From assembly GCA_039798885.1 (NCBI GenBank), contig JBDKFE010000061.1, positions 1-64,000 of the forward strand: a stretch of 64,000 bases of DNA. Reading direction: 5' to 3'. Origin of the DNA: Paragemmobacter sp039798885. Lineage in GTDB: Bacteria; Pseudomonadota; Alphaproteobacteria; Rhodobacterales; Rhodobacteraceae. Position numbers and translations under genes: made by a program. The notes under the pieces were generated by a model, which was not told the origin of the DNA, searched no databases, and was given only the letters and a program-made list of their open reading frames with translations. Shown here one piece after another: positions 26,175 to 35,781 of the stretch (positions are counted from its first letter, which is position 1; every line of letters begins with the position of its first letter).

Positions 26175-27938
26175 TCATTCCGCTGCTTCGACTTCCTTGC
26201 CCATCAGGGGCAGCTGCATCTCAAAGACCGCGCCGCCACCTTCGGCATTGCGCGCCGTCAATCGCCCGCCAAGGTCCGTCACGATCCCTGATGAAATGGC
26301 AAGGCCAAGCCCCACCCCCTCTCCGGGCTTCTTCGTCGTGTAGAAGGGCTCGAAAAGGTTGTCCAAATCCTTGATCCCGGTGCCGTTATCCCGCACCGTT
26401 AGCATCGCCACATCGCCCGACGACAGGATCAGGTCGATCTGCGGATCGGTCCTGTCCCGCGTTGCATCCAGCGCGTTCCGCAGCAGGTTGATGATGACCT
26501 GCTCCAACCGGATACGGTCGGCCATCACCATCACCGGCGTGCGCGGCAGGGTCCGCGTGATCTTCACAACCCGCAATTTCAACTGCGGCTCCATCATCGA
26601 CAGCGCCCCCGACAGCGCCGATCGCAGGTCCACCGGCTCGAACGCCTCGCCCCCCTTGCGGGCATAGGATTTCAACTGCCGCGTGATCGCCCCCATGCGT
26701 TCGATCAGATCGTCGATCCGCTGAAAGGATGACAGCGCCTCCTCCGGCCGCTTGCGCTGCAACAAAAGCCGCGCGCCTGCCAGATAGGTCTTCATCGCCG
26801 CAAGCGGTTGATTCAATTCATGGCTCACCGCCGCCGACATCTCGCCCAGCGCGGCCAGCTTGGACGATTGCGCCAGCGTCAACTCGGCCACCGCAAGGTC
26901 CTTCTGAACCTTCTCGCGCTCTGCAATCTCGCGCTGCAAGCGCGCGTTCAGGGCGCGCAGCTCTGCCGATTCCCGCTGGAAACTTACGCTTTGCGACCAT
27001 GCCTTGCGCGACAGGACATAGAAGGTCAGCGCCATCAGAATGGCAAAACCCATGATCTCTAGCGCCAGAATCCCGTTCACCCGCTCGCGCACCGAATCGT
27101 AGGCCGTGAAGGTGATCATCCGCCACCCGCGGAACGGCACCCGCGCCTCGGTCTTCATCACCGCTTCGCCCCGGACATAGGCATCCGGCGCGCTCTGCGT
27201 CCAATCCGCCGTCGCCTGCAAGGCCCGGCTCAGCGCCGAAGGCGGATCGCGCACCGCCAGCGCCTCGTCCAGCGCCAGCCCGCGCCAGCGCGGCTCGGTC
27301 GCAAGGATCACGGTCCCCTCGCTGTTCGTCACCAGCACCGCATCCTGCAACCCGGCCCAAGCGCGTTCATATTTCATCAGATCGACCGCCACGACGATCA
27401 CGCCCGCAGGCTTGCCATCCACCAGCACCGCGCGGCTATAGGTAAAGTCGAACCCGCCCCCTTCGCGCGCCTGCGCGGTAAAGACCGTGTCCTTGTTCCG
27501 CTGCGCCTCGACGAAATAGGCCGTGCCGCGATGGTTGGTGCCCAGCAGGTTTCGGTTGGTCGCCGCCACGGTCCGCGCATCCCCGTCGATCAGCAGGATC
27601 GACGCCACGCCGATCTCGGCCTGCACGCGGATCAGCTTTTGCGAGGTGGATGAGTAATTCCCGCTCTTCAACGCCTCCACCAGCGCGGGGTCACCCGCCA
27701 GCAGCAAGGGCACGACCGACGTCCGCTGCAACTCGGACACCATGTTGCCGGAATACAGCGCAAGCCGCAGCTCGGCCCGGTTGCGCGTGGTTTCGGTGAA
27801 CCGTTCGGACAGCCAACGATTGGTGACCAGCACCACCCCAATCGCCAGCAGCACCAAAAGGCCGATCACCAGCTTCACCCGCCAGGATATCCCCGGTGCG
27901 GAATCGGTCTCGCTCATCGGAATGCTGCTGTCCTGCAT
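26175..27938 (-). CDS. dctB: C4-dicarboxylate sensor histidine kinase DctB
   Basis: 587 residues. One membrane segment at about 20-40, a periplasmic double-Cache-type sensor (about 45-290), a second membrane segment near 300, a coiled-coil (about 320-355), then HisKA with SHELNQPLAAMKTYL and HATPase with NLLRNALDA, DNGTGI and GVGLGLAIS. This is the DctB architecture that senses succinate, malate and fumarate. It is adjacent to and upstream of dctD. No dctPQM transporter is in this window. Confidence 0.9.
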   Translation of the reverse strand: MQDSSIPMSETDSAPGISWRVKLVIGLLVLLAIGVVLVTNRWLSERFTETTRNRAELRLALYSGNMVSELQRTSVVPLLLAGDPALVEALKSGNYSSTSQKLIRVQAEIGVASILLIDGDARTVAATNRNLLGTNHRGTAYFVEAQRNKDTVFTAQAREGGGFDFTYSRAVLVDGKPAGVIVVAVDLMKYERAWAGLQDAVLVTNSEGTVILATEPRWRGLALDEALAVRDPPSALSRALQATADWTQSAPDAYVRGEAVMKTEARVPFRGWRMITFTAYDSVRERVNGILALEIMGFAILMALTFYVLSRKAWSQSVSFQRESAELRALNARLQREIAEREKVQKDLAVAELTLAQSSKLAALGEMSAAVSHELNQPLAAMKTYLAGARLLLQRKRPEEALSSFQRIDDLIERMGAITRQLKSYARKGGEAFEPVDLRSALSGALSMMEPQLKLRVVKITRTLPRTPVMVMADRIRLEQVIINLLRNALDATRDRTDPQIDLILSSGDVAMLTVRDNGTGIKDLDNLFEPFYTTKKPGEGVGLGLAISSGIVTDLGGRLTARNAEGGGAVFEMQLPLMGKEVEAAE

Positions 27939-27996
27939 GGGGCCAATCTAGGCCCGCCTCCCCCCGCGCTTCAAGCAAAAGCCCGGGAAAGCCCCG

Positions 27997-28665
27997 TCAC
28001 GCAAGCGTCAACCCGCCCATCAGCGCGCGGAACAGCGCCACGCCATCCGTGCCACCCTGCGCCGGGTCCACCACCCGTTCGGGATGCGGCATCATCCCCA
28101 GCACGCGGCGGTTCTCCGACAGGATGCCCGCGATATCGGCCATCGACCCGTTGGGGTTCGCGTCATAGGTAAAGGCGATGCGATCTTCGCCCTGCAACCG
28201 CTTCAGACCATCCGCATCGATGGTGAAGTTGCCGTCGTGATGGGCGACGGGCACCGTGATCTCCTGCCCCTTGGCATAGCCAGCGGTAAAGGCACTTTTC
28301 GTGGTCGCCACGCGCAAACCCTGCATCCGGCAAACGAATTTCAGCCCCGCATTCCGCATCAGCGCGCCGGGCAGCAACTGCATCTCGGTCAGCACCTGAA
28401 ACCCGTTGCACACACCCAGCACATAGCCGCCGCGCCCCGCATGGGCCTTCACCGCCGCCCCGATGGGCGACTGCGCGGCAATCGCGCCGCAGCGCAGGTA
28501 GTCGCCAAAGGAAAACCCGCCCGGAATGCCCACCACATCCACGCCCTTGGGCAGATCGCTGTCCTTGTGCCAGACGCGCGTGACATCCCATCCCGCCCGT
28601 TCAAAAGCGACGGCAAGGTCGCGGTCGCAGTTGGAACCGGGGAAGGTGACGACGGCGGCCTTCAT
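27997..28665 (-). CDS. purQ: Phosphoribosylformylglycinamidine synthase subunit PurQ
   Basis: 222 residues starting MKAAVVTFPGSNCDRDLAVA. The class I glutaminase nucleophile is in YVLGVCNGFQ, with the catalytic His/Glu in GMMPHPERVVDP near the C-terminus. It supplies ammonia to PurL with PurS. In many alphaproteobacteria purQ sits next to purS; here the two are about 26 kb apart. It is followed on the same strand by dctB, 58 bases downstream. Confidence 0.96.
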   Translation of the reverse strand: MKAAVVTFPGSNCDRDLAVAFERAGWDVTRVWHKDSDLPKGVDVVGIPGGFSFGDYLRCGAIAAQSPIGAAVKAHAGRGGYVLGVCNGFQVLTEMQLLPGALMRNAGLKFVCRMQGLRVATTKSAFTAGYAKGQEITVPVAHHDGNFTIDADGLKRLQGEDRIAFTYDANPNGSMADIAGILSENRRVLGMMPHPERVVDPAQGGTDGVALFRALMGGLTLA

Positions 28666-28738
28666 CTGGGCGTCCTTTCAGTGGCGGCGGGATGGCCGCG
28701 CATTAGCGCAAACCGCCCCGCCGTGCCACCCTGAATCC

Positions 28739-31114
28739 TTACGACTGCGGCCGCGTCTTCTTGGGATCGTAATGCGACAGCGGCACGATCACCGCAGGCA
28801 ACCGCTTCTGATGGCCGTCCAGCTTGCCCACCTCCACCGCCGTCCCCACCTCGGCATGGGCCACATCGACCCGCGCCAGCGCGATGTTCTTGCCCAGCAG
28901 GGGCGAACGCATCGACGATGTCACCTCGCCCACCTGCGCGCGGCCGATATGGATGCAGTCGCCATGGCCCACATCGACATTGCTGTCGATCTCCAGCCCC
29001 ACGAACTTCCAGCGCGGGTTTTCCTTGCGCCGGATCAGCGCCTCGCGCCCGATGAAATCGTCGGTCTTGGATTTCAGCGGCACGGTGAAACCGATCCCCG
29101 CCTCGAACGGGTCGGTCTGGTCGCTGAAATCATAGCCGGCAAAGATCAACCCCGCCTCGATCCGCACCATGTCCAGCGCGGCCAGACCCATGGGCCGCAG
29201 CCCCAGATCGCGCCCATGCTCCCACACCGCGTCATAGACGGCGGTCCCGTCCTTCGGATGGCAGAACACCTCGAACCCCAACTCGCCGGTATAGCCCGTG
29301 CGCGACACCACCACCGGTGCGCCACTCGGCCCGCCCAGACGACCCACCGCAAAGCGGAACCACCCCAACTCTTCGATGCTGGGCTGATGCGGCGCGGTCC
29401 AGATCATCCGCTTCATGATCTCGCGGCTGTTGGGCCCCTGGACGGCAAGGTTGTGCAACTGGTCGGTCGAAGACCGCACCATCACCTTCAGCCCCAGCTT
29501 CTCGGCCTGCTCGCGCAGCCAGATGCCGCCGTAATCATCCCCGCCGATCCAGCGGAAATTGTCGCGTCCCAGCCGGAACAGCGTGCCGTCATCGATCATG
29601 CCGCCATTTTCATAGCACATGGCCGAATAGACCACCTGACCCACGCTCAGCTTCTTCACATCGCGCGTCAGCGTCCATTGCATCAGCGCCTCGGCATCCG
29701 GTCCCGTCACCTCGAACTTCCGCAGGGGCGACAGGTCCAACACCACCGCCTTCTCGCGGCAGGCCCAATACTCTTCGATCGCGCCGTTGGACGAATAGAC
29801 CTGCGGCAGCCAATACCCCTTGTACTCTACCACATTGCGCGTCAGCGCCCCGGTCCGTTCGCTGAACGCGGTGTCCTTGGTCATCTTCGGCTCCGAGTCT
29901 GGGGTGGCACGCCATGCGATGGCACGGCTGAACTTTTCCGCCCCCGAATAGGTGCGGACGTGGATATCGCTGAGATACCAGCCATTCGCGGGGCTGGTAT
30001 CGTCCGGGCAGGCCGACGAAACACAGACCAGATCGGTCAGCGCGCGGAACAGCACATAATCCCCCGGCCGCGACCACGGCTCGTCGGAATACAGCACGCC
30101 ATGCGCGTCGATGCCGGTGTTGAAGAACAGGTTGACCGCCATCCAGCCCGGCCGCCCAGAGATATTGAACTCCTCCAACGCGCCGTTGAAATTGTCCGAA
30201 CAGTTGGCATGGCCCGGATAGCCGATATCGTCGTAATATTTCGCCGCGCAGGCCATGGCAAAGGCGTCATGCCGCCCCACCGTGTCCTGCACCACCTCCA
30301 GCAGCGGCAGCATGTCCTGATCGTAGTATTTCGAATGCAGCCCCGGCATCGAATAGGCATGGCCCATCAAGGTGCGCGACGTCGTCACGTCCAGCGCATG
30401 TTCGATCCCCTTGTCCAGCTTCCTCGCGGCAAAGGCCTGAAAATCCGTGCATTGGCGACCATCCACATCGATGACTTGGATGTAATCCCCCGCCTTCACG
30501 AAATAGGCCTTGGCCGTGGCCGACTTCACCCGCAAATCCAGCACCGGATCGGCCAGAGGATCGGGCAGATCGAACTGCTTCACCGACAAAAGCGCCGTGC
30601 GCTGCACGTGAACAAGGATCGGCGTCGCCGTCTCTTGCCCATCCGGTGCCATGTCGCCGCCGGGGGCCGCGATCACCAGCACCCCGTCGCGGGTGACGGT
30701 AAAGGTCTCCTCCATCCCCGCCGCCGTCTCGGCCCCGAACAGCGCAACAGCACCTGCCTTCGCCAGATCGATCCCCCGCCGCTCCAGCCCCAGCCGCAGC
30801 CCGCCCATCCCGGACCCCAGCCGCGGCCCCGCCGACAACAGCGCCTTCAACCCGCCCGCATCCGAATTCGCCGCCACGCCAAGGATGCCCGCATCGATCC
30901 GGCCCTGATCATCCGCCGCGACCAGTTCGGCCCGCTGCCCCCCTTCCGGATTGCCGATGGTGACACGATCCCCCGCCCCCACGCGGATCAGGATTGCCCC
31001 ATTCCCAGCCACCTCGTAGCGTTCCCTGCCCGTCCCGGGCAAAGCCGAACGCGCCGTCAGGATGCGACTCGGGCGCGGCGGGCCGGGGATCACCTTGGGA
31101 TAGAGATCGAGCAT
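28739..31114 (-). CDS. tdm: Trimethylamine N-oxide demethylase (aldolase), DUF1989-GcvT fusion
   Basis: 791 residues. The N-terminal half (about 1-390) is a DUF1989 zinc domain with candidate metal cysteines Cys222 (VDGRQCTDF), Cys305 and Cys369. The C-terminal half (about 400-785) is a GcvT-like tetrahydrofolate-binding domain (RTGYTGELGFEV, LDMVRIEAGLIF). This fusion is the known architecture of Tdm, which converts TMAO to dimethylamine and formaldehyde, the formaldehyde being passed to folate. It is divergent from the EamA gene; tmm, dmmDABC and the regulator lie within 10 kb. Confidence 0.9.
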   Translation of the reverse strand: MLDLYPKVIPGPPRPSRILTARSALPGTGRERYEVAGNGAILIRVGAGDRVTIGNPEGGQRAELVAADDQGRIDAGILGVAANSDAGGLKALLSAGPRLGSGMGGLRLGLERRGIDLAKAGAVALFGAETAAGMEETFTVTRDGVLVIAAPGGDMAPDGQETATPILVHVQRTALLSVKQFDLPDPLADPVLDLRVKSATAKAYFVKAGDYIQVIDVDGRQCTDFQAFAARKLDKGIEHALDVTTSRTLMGHAYSMPGLHSKYYDQDMLPLLEVVQDTVGRHDAFAMACAAKYYDDIGYPGHANCSDNFNGALEEFNISGRPGWMAVNLFFNTGIDAHGVLYSDEPWSRPGDYVLFRALTDLVCVSSACPDDTSPANGWYLSDIHVRTYSGAEKFSRAIAWRATPDSEPKMTKDTAFSERTGALTRNVVEYKGYWLPQVYSSNGAIEEYWACREKAVVLDLSPLRKFEVTGPDAEALMQWTLTRDVKKLSVGQVVYSAMCYENGGMIDDGTLFRLGRDNFRWIGGDDYGGIWLREQAEKLGLKVMVRSSTDQLHNLAVQGPNSREIMKRMIWTAPHQPSIEELGWFRFAVGRLGGPSGAPVVVSRTGYTGELGFEVFCHPKDGTAVYDAVWEHGRDLGLRPMGLAALDMVRIEAGLIFAGYDFSDQTDPFEAGIGFTVPLKSKTDDFIGREALIRRKENPRWKFVGLEIDSNVDVGHGDCIHIGRAQVGEVTSSMRSPLLGKNIALARVDVAHAEVGTAVEVGKLDGHQKRLPAVIVPLSHYDPKKTRPQS

Positions 31115-31221
31115 CGCACCACACTCCAGAAGAGTTGCATCAGTGTAAAAACTGTTTCACAAAAAGAATATCCGGCGCAATCCTTTCGGGCAAGCGCCAT
31201 GATGGAAAATCGGGGTCTGCC
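31115..31221. promoter_or_regulatory. Divergent tdm / EamA control region
   Basis: An AT-rich stretch for this genome, with an imperfect dyad GTGTAAA-AACT-GTTTCAC at 31143-31160. A related A-run/T-run-CAC pattern lies upstream of dmmD, the permease gene and tmm. Operator function is inferred. Confidence 0.4.
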
Positions 31222-32064
31222 GTGATCGCACTTTCGCTGGGACTTTTCGCCGCGCTCTGCTGGGGCCTGCACGATTTCACCATCCGCCGCGTGGGCGGCA
31301 AGGCCGATGTCGCCGCCATGTTCGCCCTCGTCACCGTCTTTGGCCTGATCCCGCTGATCCCCATCGCCCTTCTGACCGGGGGATGGGGGGCGATCGGACC
31401 CCAGCAGGCCCTTCTGGCCCTTGCCGCAGGCATCGGGACGGTCAGCGCCAACATCGCCCTCTACCGCGCCTTCACCATCGGCCCCGTCAGCCTCGTCGCG
31501 CCGATCTGCGGGGCCTATCCCGTCCTCTCGGTCCTCTTCGCCATCGCGCGCGGGCAAGAGGCGGGGCTGCAGGAATGGCTGGCCGTGCTGGCCGTGGTGG
31601 CGGGCGTCGCCATCGTCGCGCGCGGCGAAGGCGGCACGTCATCGGGCAGCCGCATCGCGGCGGTCGGCTGGGCGGCGCTGGCCTGCATCTCTTTTGCGGT
31701 GACCTTCGGGCTGGCGCAATGGTCGGCGGAAACCGGGGCGCATATGCCCGTGGCGGCAATCACCCGCATCACGGCCCTGACCATCGCGCTGCTTTGGCTG
31801 TTGAAGCGGCGCCCCGCTCTTGGCGGATTGGGCCGCATCTGGCCCGCATTGCTGCTGATGGGCCTTCTTGACGTCTGCGCGGTCAGTGCAGTGACTCTGG
31901 CAGGCGGGATGGAGAACGCCGAATACGCCTCTGTCGCCTCATCGATCTTCGGGATCGTCACGATCCTGCTGGCATGGAAGTTCCTGCACGAACCCATGCG
32001 CGCCTTTCAATGGGGCGGCGTAGGGCTGGTGTTCGCAGGCATCGCGGCCCTCGGCCTTGCCTGA
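31222..32064 (+). CDS. EamA/DMT family transporter
   Basis: 280 residues with ten predicted membrane segments in two EamA repeats; GMENAEYASVASSIFGIVTILLA near the C-terminus is typical of the second repeat. I used the GTG at 31222, which gives an N-terminus starting directly with the first membrane helix (IALSLGLFAALCWG). It ends one base before the regulator gene on the other strand. In this island it may export an intermediate such as methylamine or formaldehyde adducts, but the substrate is unknown. Confidence 0.85.
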   Translation: MIALSLGLFAALCWGLHDFTIRRVGGKADVAAMFALVTVFGLIPLIPIALLTGGWGAIGPQQALLALAAGIGTVSANIALYRAFTIGPVSLVAPICGAYPVLSVLFAIARGQEAGLQEWLAVLAVVAGVAIVARGEGGTSSGSRIAAVGWAALACISFAVTFGLAQWSAETGAHMPVAAITRITALTIALLWLLKRRPALGGLGRIWPALLLMGLLDVCAVSAVTLAGGMENAEYASVASSIFGIVTILLAWKFLHEPMRAFQWGGVGLVFAGIAALGLA

Positions 32065-33072
32065 TCACTCCGACGGCGGCAAGGCCCCGGCCAACCCGCG
32101 CAAGCCCACCAGCCGCCGCCGTTCATCCGCCGGGTTCACGCCAAACGCCTCGGCATAATGCCGGGTCATGGGGGTGGAACTGGCATAGCCCACCGACAGC
32201 GCGATCTCGGTGATCGACTGCGTGGAATAAAGCACCTTCTGCCGCGCCTTCTTCAGCCGCATCAGACGGTAATACTTCAACGGGCTCTGCCCCGTCGCCT
32301 GCTTGAAACTCCGCTCCAGATGACGCTCGGAAATCCCCAAGGCCTCGGCCACGTCAGAGATTTGCACCGGGTCCTCGATATGGTCCGAAAACACCTGTAT
32401 CGCCTGCCGGATCGCATCGGGCAGCATGTCATCCGTCCCGCCGCGCTTCTGCACCGGGACCTTCTGCGACGCGTCATCGGTGCGGACAAAGGGATGCTGA
32501 AACCAGCACGCCACCTCGGTCATCGTTTCGCGGCCCAGCTTTTCTTCGATCATCCGCAGCATCAGGTCGAACACCGCCCCCGCGCCCGATGCCGTATGCC
32601 GCCGCCGATCCCGGATGATGACCGACTGGCTGGCGGCAATGTCAGGAAACTCCGCCTTGAAGGCCGCGTCATAGCACCAGTGGACGGAACAGACATGCCC
32701 GCCCATCACCCCCGTCCGGACCAGCGGAAAGACCCCCCCCGAAAACCCGCCCAGCACCACCCCCGACCGATCCATCCAGCGCACCTGCGCGTTCGACCGC
32801 TTGGGATGCACGAAATTCGACTGCGGCATCGACAGGCAGAACAGATAATCCAGCCCCTCCACCTCGGTCAGCGTGCAATCCGGGTCGAACTTCACCTCGG
32901 CCGACGACCGTACCGGCCCCGCCTCTTCGGCCAAAAGCGTCCACGCGAATTCCCGCCGCCCCACGATCTCATTCGCGGCGCGCAGCGGCTCGATGGCCGA
33001 TGTCAGGCAAGCCATCGGAAAGCCGGGGAACAGCAGGAACCCCAGCGTGGTCGGATTGCCCGTTTCGGTCAT
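32065..33072 (-). CDS. GlxA-type AraC family transcriptional regulator
   Basis: 335 residues. A DJ-1/PfpI-like (class I amidotransferase-fold) N-terminal domain (about 8-190) is followed by an AraC-type double helix-turn-helix (about 225-325; DVAEALGISERHLERSFK, then ITEIALSVGYASSTPMTRHY). This layout matches GbdR/CdhR-like regulators of betaine and quaternary amine catabolism. It starts 36 bases after dmmC on the same strand, so it is probably in the dmm operon and regulates the island. The effector is probably a methylated amine (inference). Confidence 0.88.
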   Translation of the reverse strand: MTETGNPTTLGFLLFPGFPMACLTSAIEPLRAANEIVGRREFAWTLLAEEAGPVRSSAEVKFDPDCTLTEVEGLDYLFCLSMPQSNFVHPKRSNAQVRWMDRSGVVLGGFSGGVFPLVRTGVMGGHVCSVHWCYDAAFKAEFPDIAASQSVIIRDRRRHTASGAGAVFDLMLRMIEEKLGRETMTEVACWFQHPFVRTDDASQKVPVQKRGGTDDMLPDAIRQAIQVFSDHIEDPVQISDVAEALGISERHLERSFKQATGQSPLKYYRLMRLKKARQKVLYSTQSITEIALSVGYASSTPMTRHYAEAFGVNPADERRRLVGLRGLAGALPPSE

Positions 33073-33108
33073 CGCGGCGGCCCTCCCCTGCCTCCGTTCC
33101 GGCCCGCC

Positions 33109-34152
33109 TCAGTCCTCGGGCCACCAGCCCGGCGAGGTCGGCTGGCCATCGTCATAGGGCGACAGCCACTGCACCAGCAAATCACGGTTGCGCAGGAACC
33201 CCTTATAGGCCGCAAGGTCCGGGTGCAGGTCGCGCACCACGCGATGCAGACGGCGGGCCCATTTCGGCTGCGTCACCAACTCTTCGAATTTGATCAGATA
33301 GCAGCGGATCGGAAAGGCGATGGCATTGGACCGCGGCAGCCGCCACAGCGTCTGCAACTCCACCCGCAGATGCTGGCGGTGGCCCACATTCTCCATCGTC
33401 AACTCGGTCCGGGTCGGCCCCCATTTGGGGTAATTCTCGGGGCTGGTGTCCAGCAGCGGGTCAACGGTCATCGTCCAGTTGAACCGCCGCACAGGTGCCC
33501 CGTGCTGCAACTTCAAAAGGAACTTCAGCGCCCGGTCGAACACGCCCTTTTCATGCGCCAAAGGCACGGGCGCGTGCCATTCGTGAAACCCCATCCCGAT
33601 GTCGAAATCCAAGCTCCAGTCAGCTTGCGTCGTCACCATCCCGGCTTCGATCCACAGGTTTTCGTCCCGCTGGTCCTGCAGCGTGAAATCCCCCTGCGTC
33701 TGGCGCGTGATGTATTCCATCGGCCCATAGGGCAGCGTCGAAGGATCGAGGAAGGTGAACTTCTGCTCGATCTGCATTGGCTTGTTGATCCAATGCCACT
33801 TGTTGCCGTTCTTATGCAGCTCGAACCAATGGGGATAATCCCGCGCCTTGCTCTCCATGATCAGTTCCAGCAGGTCCCACCCCGCCAGTTCCATATGCGG
33901 CAGCGACTGGCAGCGCAGCGGGTCCTCCTTCAGCACCAGCTCGCGGTCGCGCATTTCGGCCAGATAATGCTCGTCCACGTCGAAGGCATGTTCGAACACC
34001 GATCCCGGCCGCCCCGGCACATGCGGCTCCATGTTCACCGAATACATGTAATCGTCGCGGTCAAAGGGGAAGGGGAACCGCTTGATCGCCCGTTCCGAGT
34101 TGCGGAAGGTGAAATCGTTGCGGAACGTCTCGGTGTTGAACTCGAATCCCAT
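33109..34152 (-). CDS. dmmC: Dimethylamine monooxygenase heme subunit (DUF3445, heme-dependent oxidative N-demethylase)
   Basis: 347 residues of DUF3445, the catalytic heme subunit of oxidative N-demethylases. The start at 34152 (MGFEFNTETFRNDFTFRNSE) has a GGGAGG ribosome-binding site; residues upstream do not fit. It uses electrons from DmmB to oxidise dimethylamine to monomethylamine and formaldehyde. The symbol follows the published dmmDABC order, which is the order seen here. It lies 11 bases after dmmB. Confidence 0.88.
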   Translation of the reverse strand: MGFEFNTETFRNDFTFRNSERAIKRFPFPFDRDDYMYSVNMEPHVPGRPGSVFEHAFDVDEHYLAEMRDRELVLKEDPLRCQSLPHMELAGWDLLELIMESKARDYPHWFELHKNGNKWHWINKPMQIEQKFTFLDPSTLPYGPMEYITRQTQGDFTLQDQRDENLWIEAGMVTTQADWSLDFDIGMGFHEWHAPVPLAHEKGVFDRALKFLLKLQHGAPVRRFNWTMTVDPLLDTSPENYPKWGPTRTELTMENVGHRQHLRVELQTLWRLPRSNAIAFPIRCYLIKFEELVTQPKWARRLHRVVRDLHPDLAAYKGFLRNRDLLVQWLSPYDDGQPTSPGWWPED

Positions 34153-34163
34153 CGCGTCCTCCC

Positions 34164-35129
34164 TTAGCGATCCAGCACGAGGGTCTTGCCCTCGAACCGC
34201 GATACGCATGGCATGATCTTGGTGCCTGACGCCTTGTCGGCCTCGGACAGCCAGTGGTCGTGGTGGTGGATATGCCCGTCACAGCGCAGCACGTTCGTCT
34301 CGCACTGCCCGCAGGCCCCTCCCCGGCACAGGTAAGGCGCGTCCACCCCCGCCGCCTCCATCGCTTCAAGGATCGACTGCGCCGCGCCCACCTGCACCGT
34401 CTTGCCGCTGACCGCCAATTCCACCGCGAAGGGCTGCCCCACGGGGGGGGCAAGGAATTCCTCCGAATGAACGGTGTTCGCAGGCCAGCCCATCCCCGCC
34501 GCCGTGGCCTTGACCCATTCGATCATGCCCTTCGGCCCGCAGACATAAAGATGCGTGCCCAAAGGCTGCGTGGACAGCAGCGACTTCAGGTCGATCGCCT
34601 CGCCCTTGTCGTCCACATAGACATGCACCCGCTCGTGATAGGCGGCCTTCAGCCGGTCCACATAGGCACCCAGCGCCTCGGACCGCACGGAATAATGCAG
34701 CTCGAACCGCACCCCGCGCGGGGCAAGCTGCGCCATCATCGACATGAAGGGCGTGATCCCGATCCCGCCTGCAAGGAACAGATGCTTCTTCGCCCGCGCA
34801 TCCGGCGGGAACAGGTTGACCGGATAGCCGATCTGCATCCGCATCCCTGCCCGCACATGGCGATGCAGGAAAAGCGATCCCCCCCGCCCCGCATCATCAC
34901 GCCGCACGGAAATCTCATACCCAGACCCGTCCGATGGGTCCGACATCAGCGAATAGGGGTTCAGCCGCCGCGTCCCGTGGTCGTCCATCTCGACCACCAC
35001 ATGCGCCCCGCCGGAAAAATGCGGCATCTCTCCGCCATCGGCCCGCACAAAGCGGAACCGCTTGATCAGGTCGTTCACCTCTACGACCTCGGACACGATC
35101 ACGTCGATCTTCGGTGCCCCAACGCTCAT
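34164..35129 (-). CDS. dmmB: Dimethylamine monooxygenase reductase subunit (PDR/VanB-type)
   Basis: 321 residues. An FMN-binding ferredoxin-reductase barrel (about 1-105; includes RRLNPYSLMSDP) leads to an NAD-binding domain with LFLAGGIGITPFMSM. A C-terminal plant-type [2Fe-2S] domain has CRGGACGQCETNVL and a distal cysteine. It passes electrons from NAD(P)H to the DUF3445 heme subunit. Its ATG overlaps the stop of dmmA (ATGA), so the two are coupled. Confidence 0.9.
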   Translation of the reverse strand: MSVGAPKIDVIVSEVVEVNDLIKRFRFVRADGGEMPHFSGGAHVVVEMDDHGTRRLNPYSLMSDPSDGSGYEISVRRDDAGRGGSLFLHRHVRAGMRMQIGYPVNLFPPDARAKKHLFLAGGIGITPFMSMMAQLAPRGVRFELHYSVRSEALGAYVDRLKAAYHERVHVYVDDKGEAIDLKSLLSTQPLGTHLYVCGPKGMIEWVKATAAGMGWPANTVHSEEFLAPPVGQPFAVELAVSGKTVQVGAAQSILEAMEAAGVDAPYLCRGGACGQCETNVLRCDGHIHHHDHWLSEADKASGTKIMPCVSRFEGKTLVLDR

Positions 35130-35746
35130 TTGAACCGCTCCACCGCCGGGGGAACGTTTCCGGGTTCCTCGGCGTCGATATTCACCCCCTGAAACGCCGC
35201 CAAACGGCGCGAGTAGTGGTCGCGGACGAACAGGTTCAGCCCGCAATGCGAACAGACATAGGGGTCGGTCGTCACATTCTCGGTGATGCCCTTGCAATGA
35301 ACGCATTGCACCCGCCGCGCCAGCGACCCGCGATGTTCGGTCTGCACCGCGTCATGCGGCAGCCCCGCCTCCATCACATCGCGCTGCGCCAGACCGATCA
35401 GCGTCTCGGTCCCGGCCAGATAGACCTGCAATCCCATATGGGCATCGGCCAAAACCTTACGCAAACGCGACTCGGCAGCCCAGAAGGACGGCGACCGATG
35501 ACACTGCGCCGCCCCCAACGCCCCAAGGCTCGCGAAGTCGTCGGTGCCATTCGCCCCCGGAACATAGATGATATGCGCCTTGGCCAGCATCGCGGGCGCA
35601 TCCGCCCCCGCCTTGGCGAACAGGTCGCGGATCGCCCCCGCCCCTTCGCCATCGGCAACGCACAGATGCGCGGTCCCCGCGCGCGGCTGCAACACGCCAT
35701 AGACCGGGCGGCTGCGGATCGACTTTTCGAATACGGTCTGGCTCAT
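35126..35746 (-). CDS. dmmA: Dimethylamine monooxygenase subunit DmmA family
   Basis: 206 residues. The C-terminus carries a zinc-ribbon-like CxxC...CxxC (VQCVHCKG, then YVCSHCGLNLFVRDHYS). The N-terminal region (about 20-130) has a reductase-like YVPGANGTDD and an AESRLRKVL helix. It is a known component of dimethylamine monooxygenase; the exact role is unclear, perhaps assembly or electron transfer. The start MSQTVFEKSI at 35746 matches the operon spacing. It overlaps dmmB by 4 bases. Confidence 0.85.
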   Translation of the reverse strand: MSQTVFEKSIRSRPVYGVLQPRAGTAHLCVADGEGAGAIRDLFAKAGADAPAMLAKAHIIYVPGANGTDDFASLGALGAAQCHRSPSFWAAESRLRKVLADAHMGLQVYLAGTETLIGLAQRDVMEAGLPHDAVQTEHRGSLARRVQCVHCKGITENVTTDPYVCSHCGLNLFVRDHYSRRLAAFQGVNIDAEEPGNVPPAVERFK

Positions 35747-35781
35747 GGTCCTGTCAGTTCCGGCTGGCCCCGGTTGCGAAA

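Noticed and set aside
28526..31225. An 899-codon plus-strand open frame opposite tdm
   Set aside because: It covers tdm in antisense and is rich in His, Arg and Pro without domain similarity.
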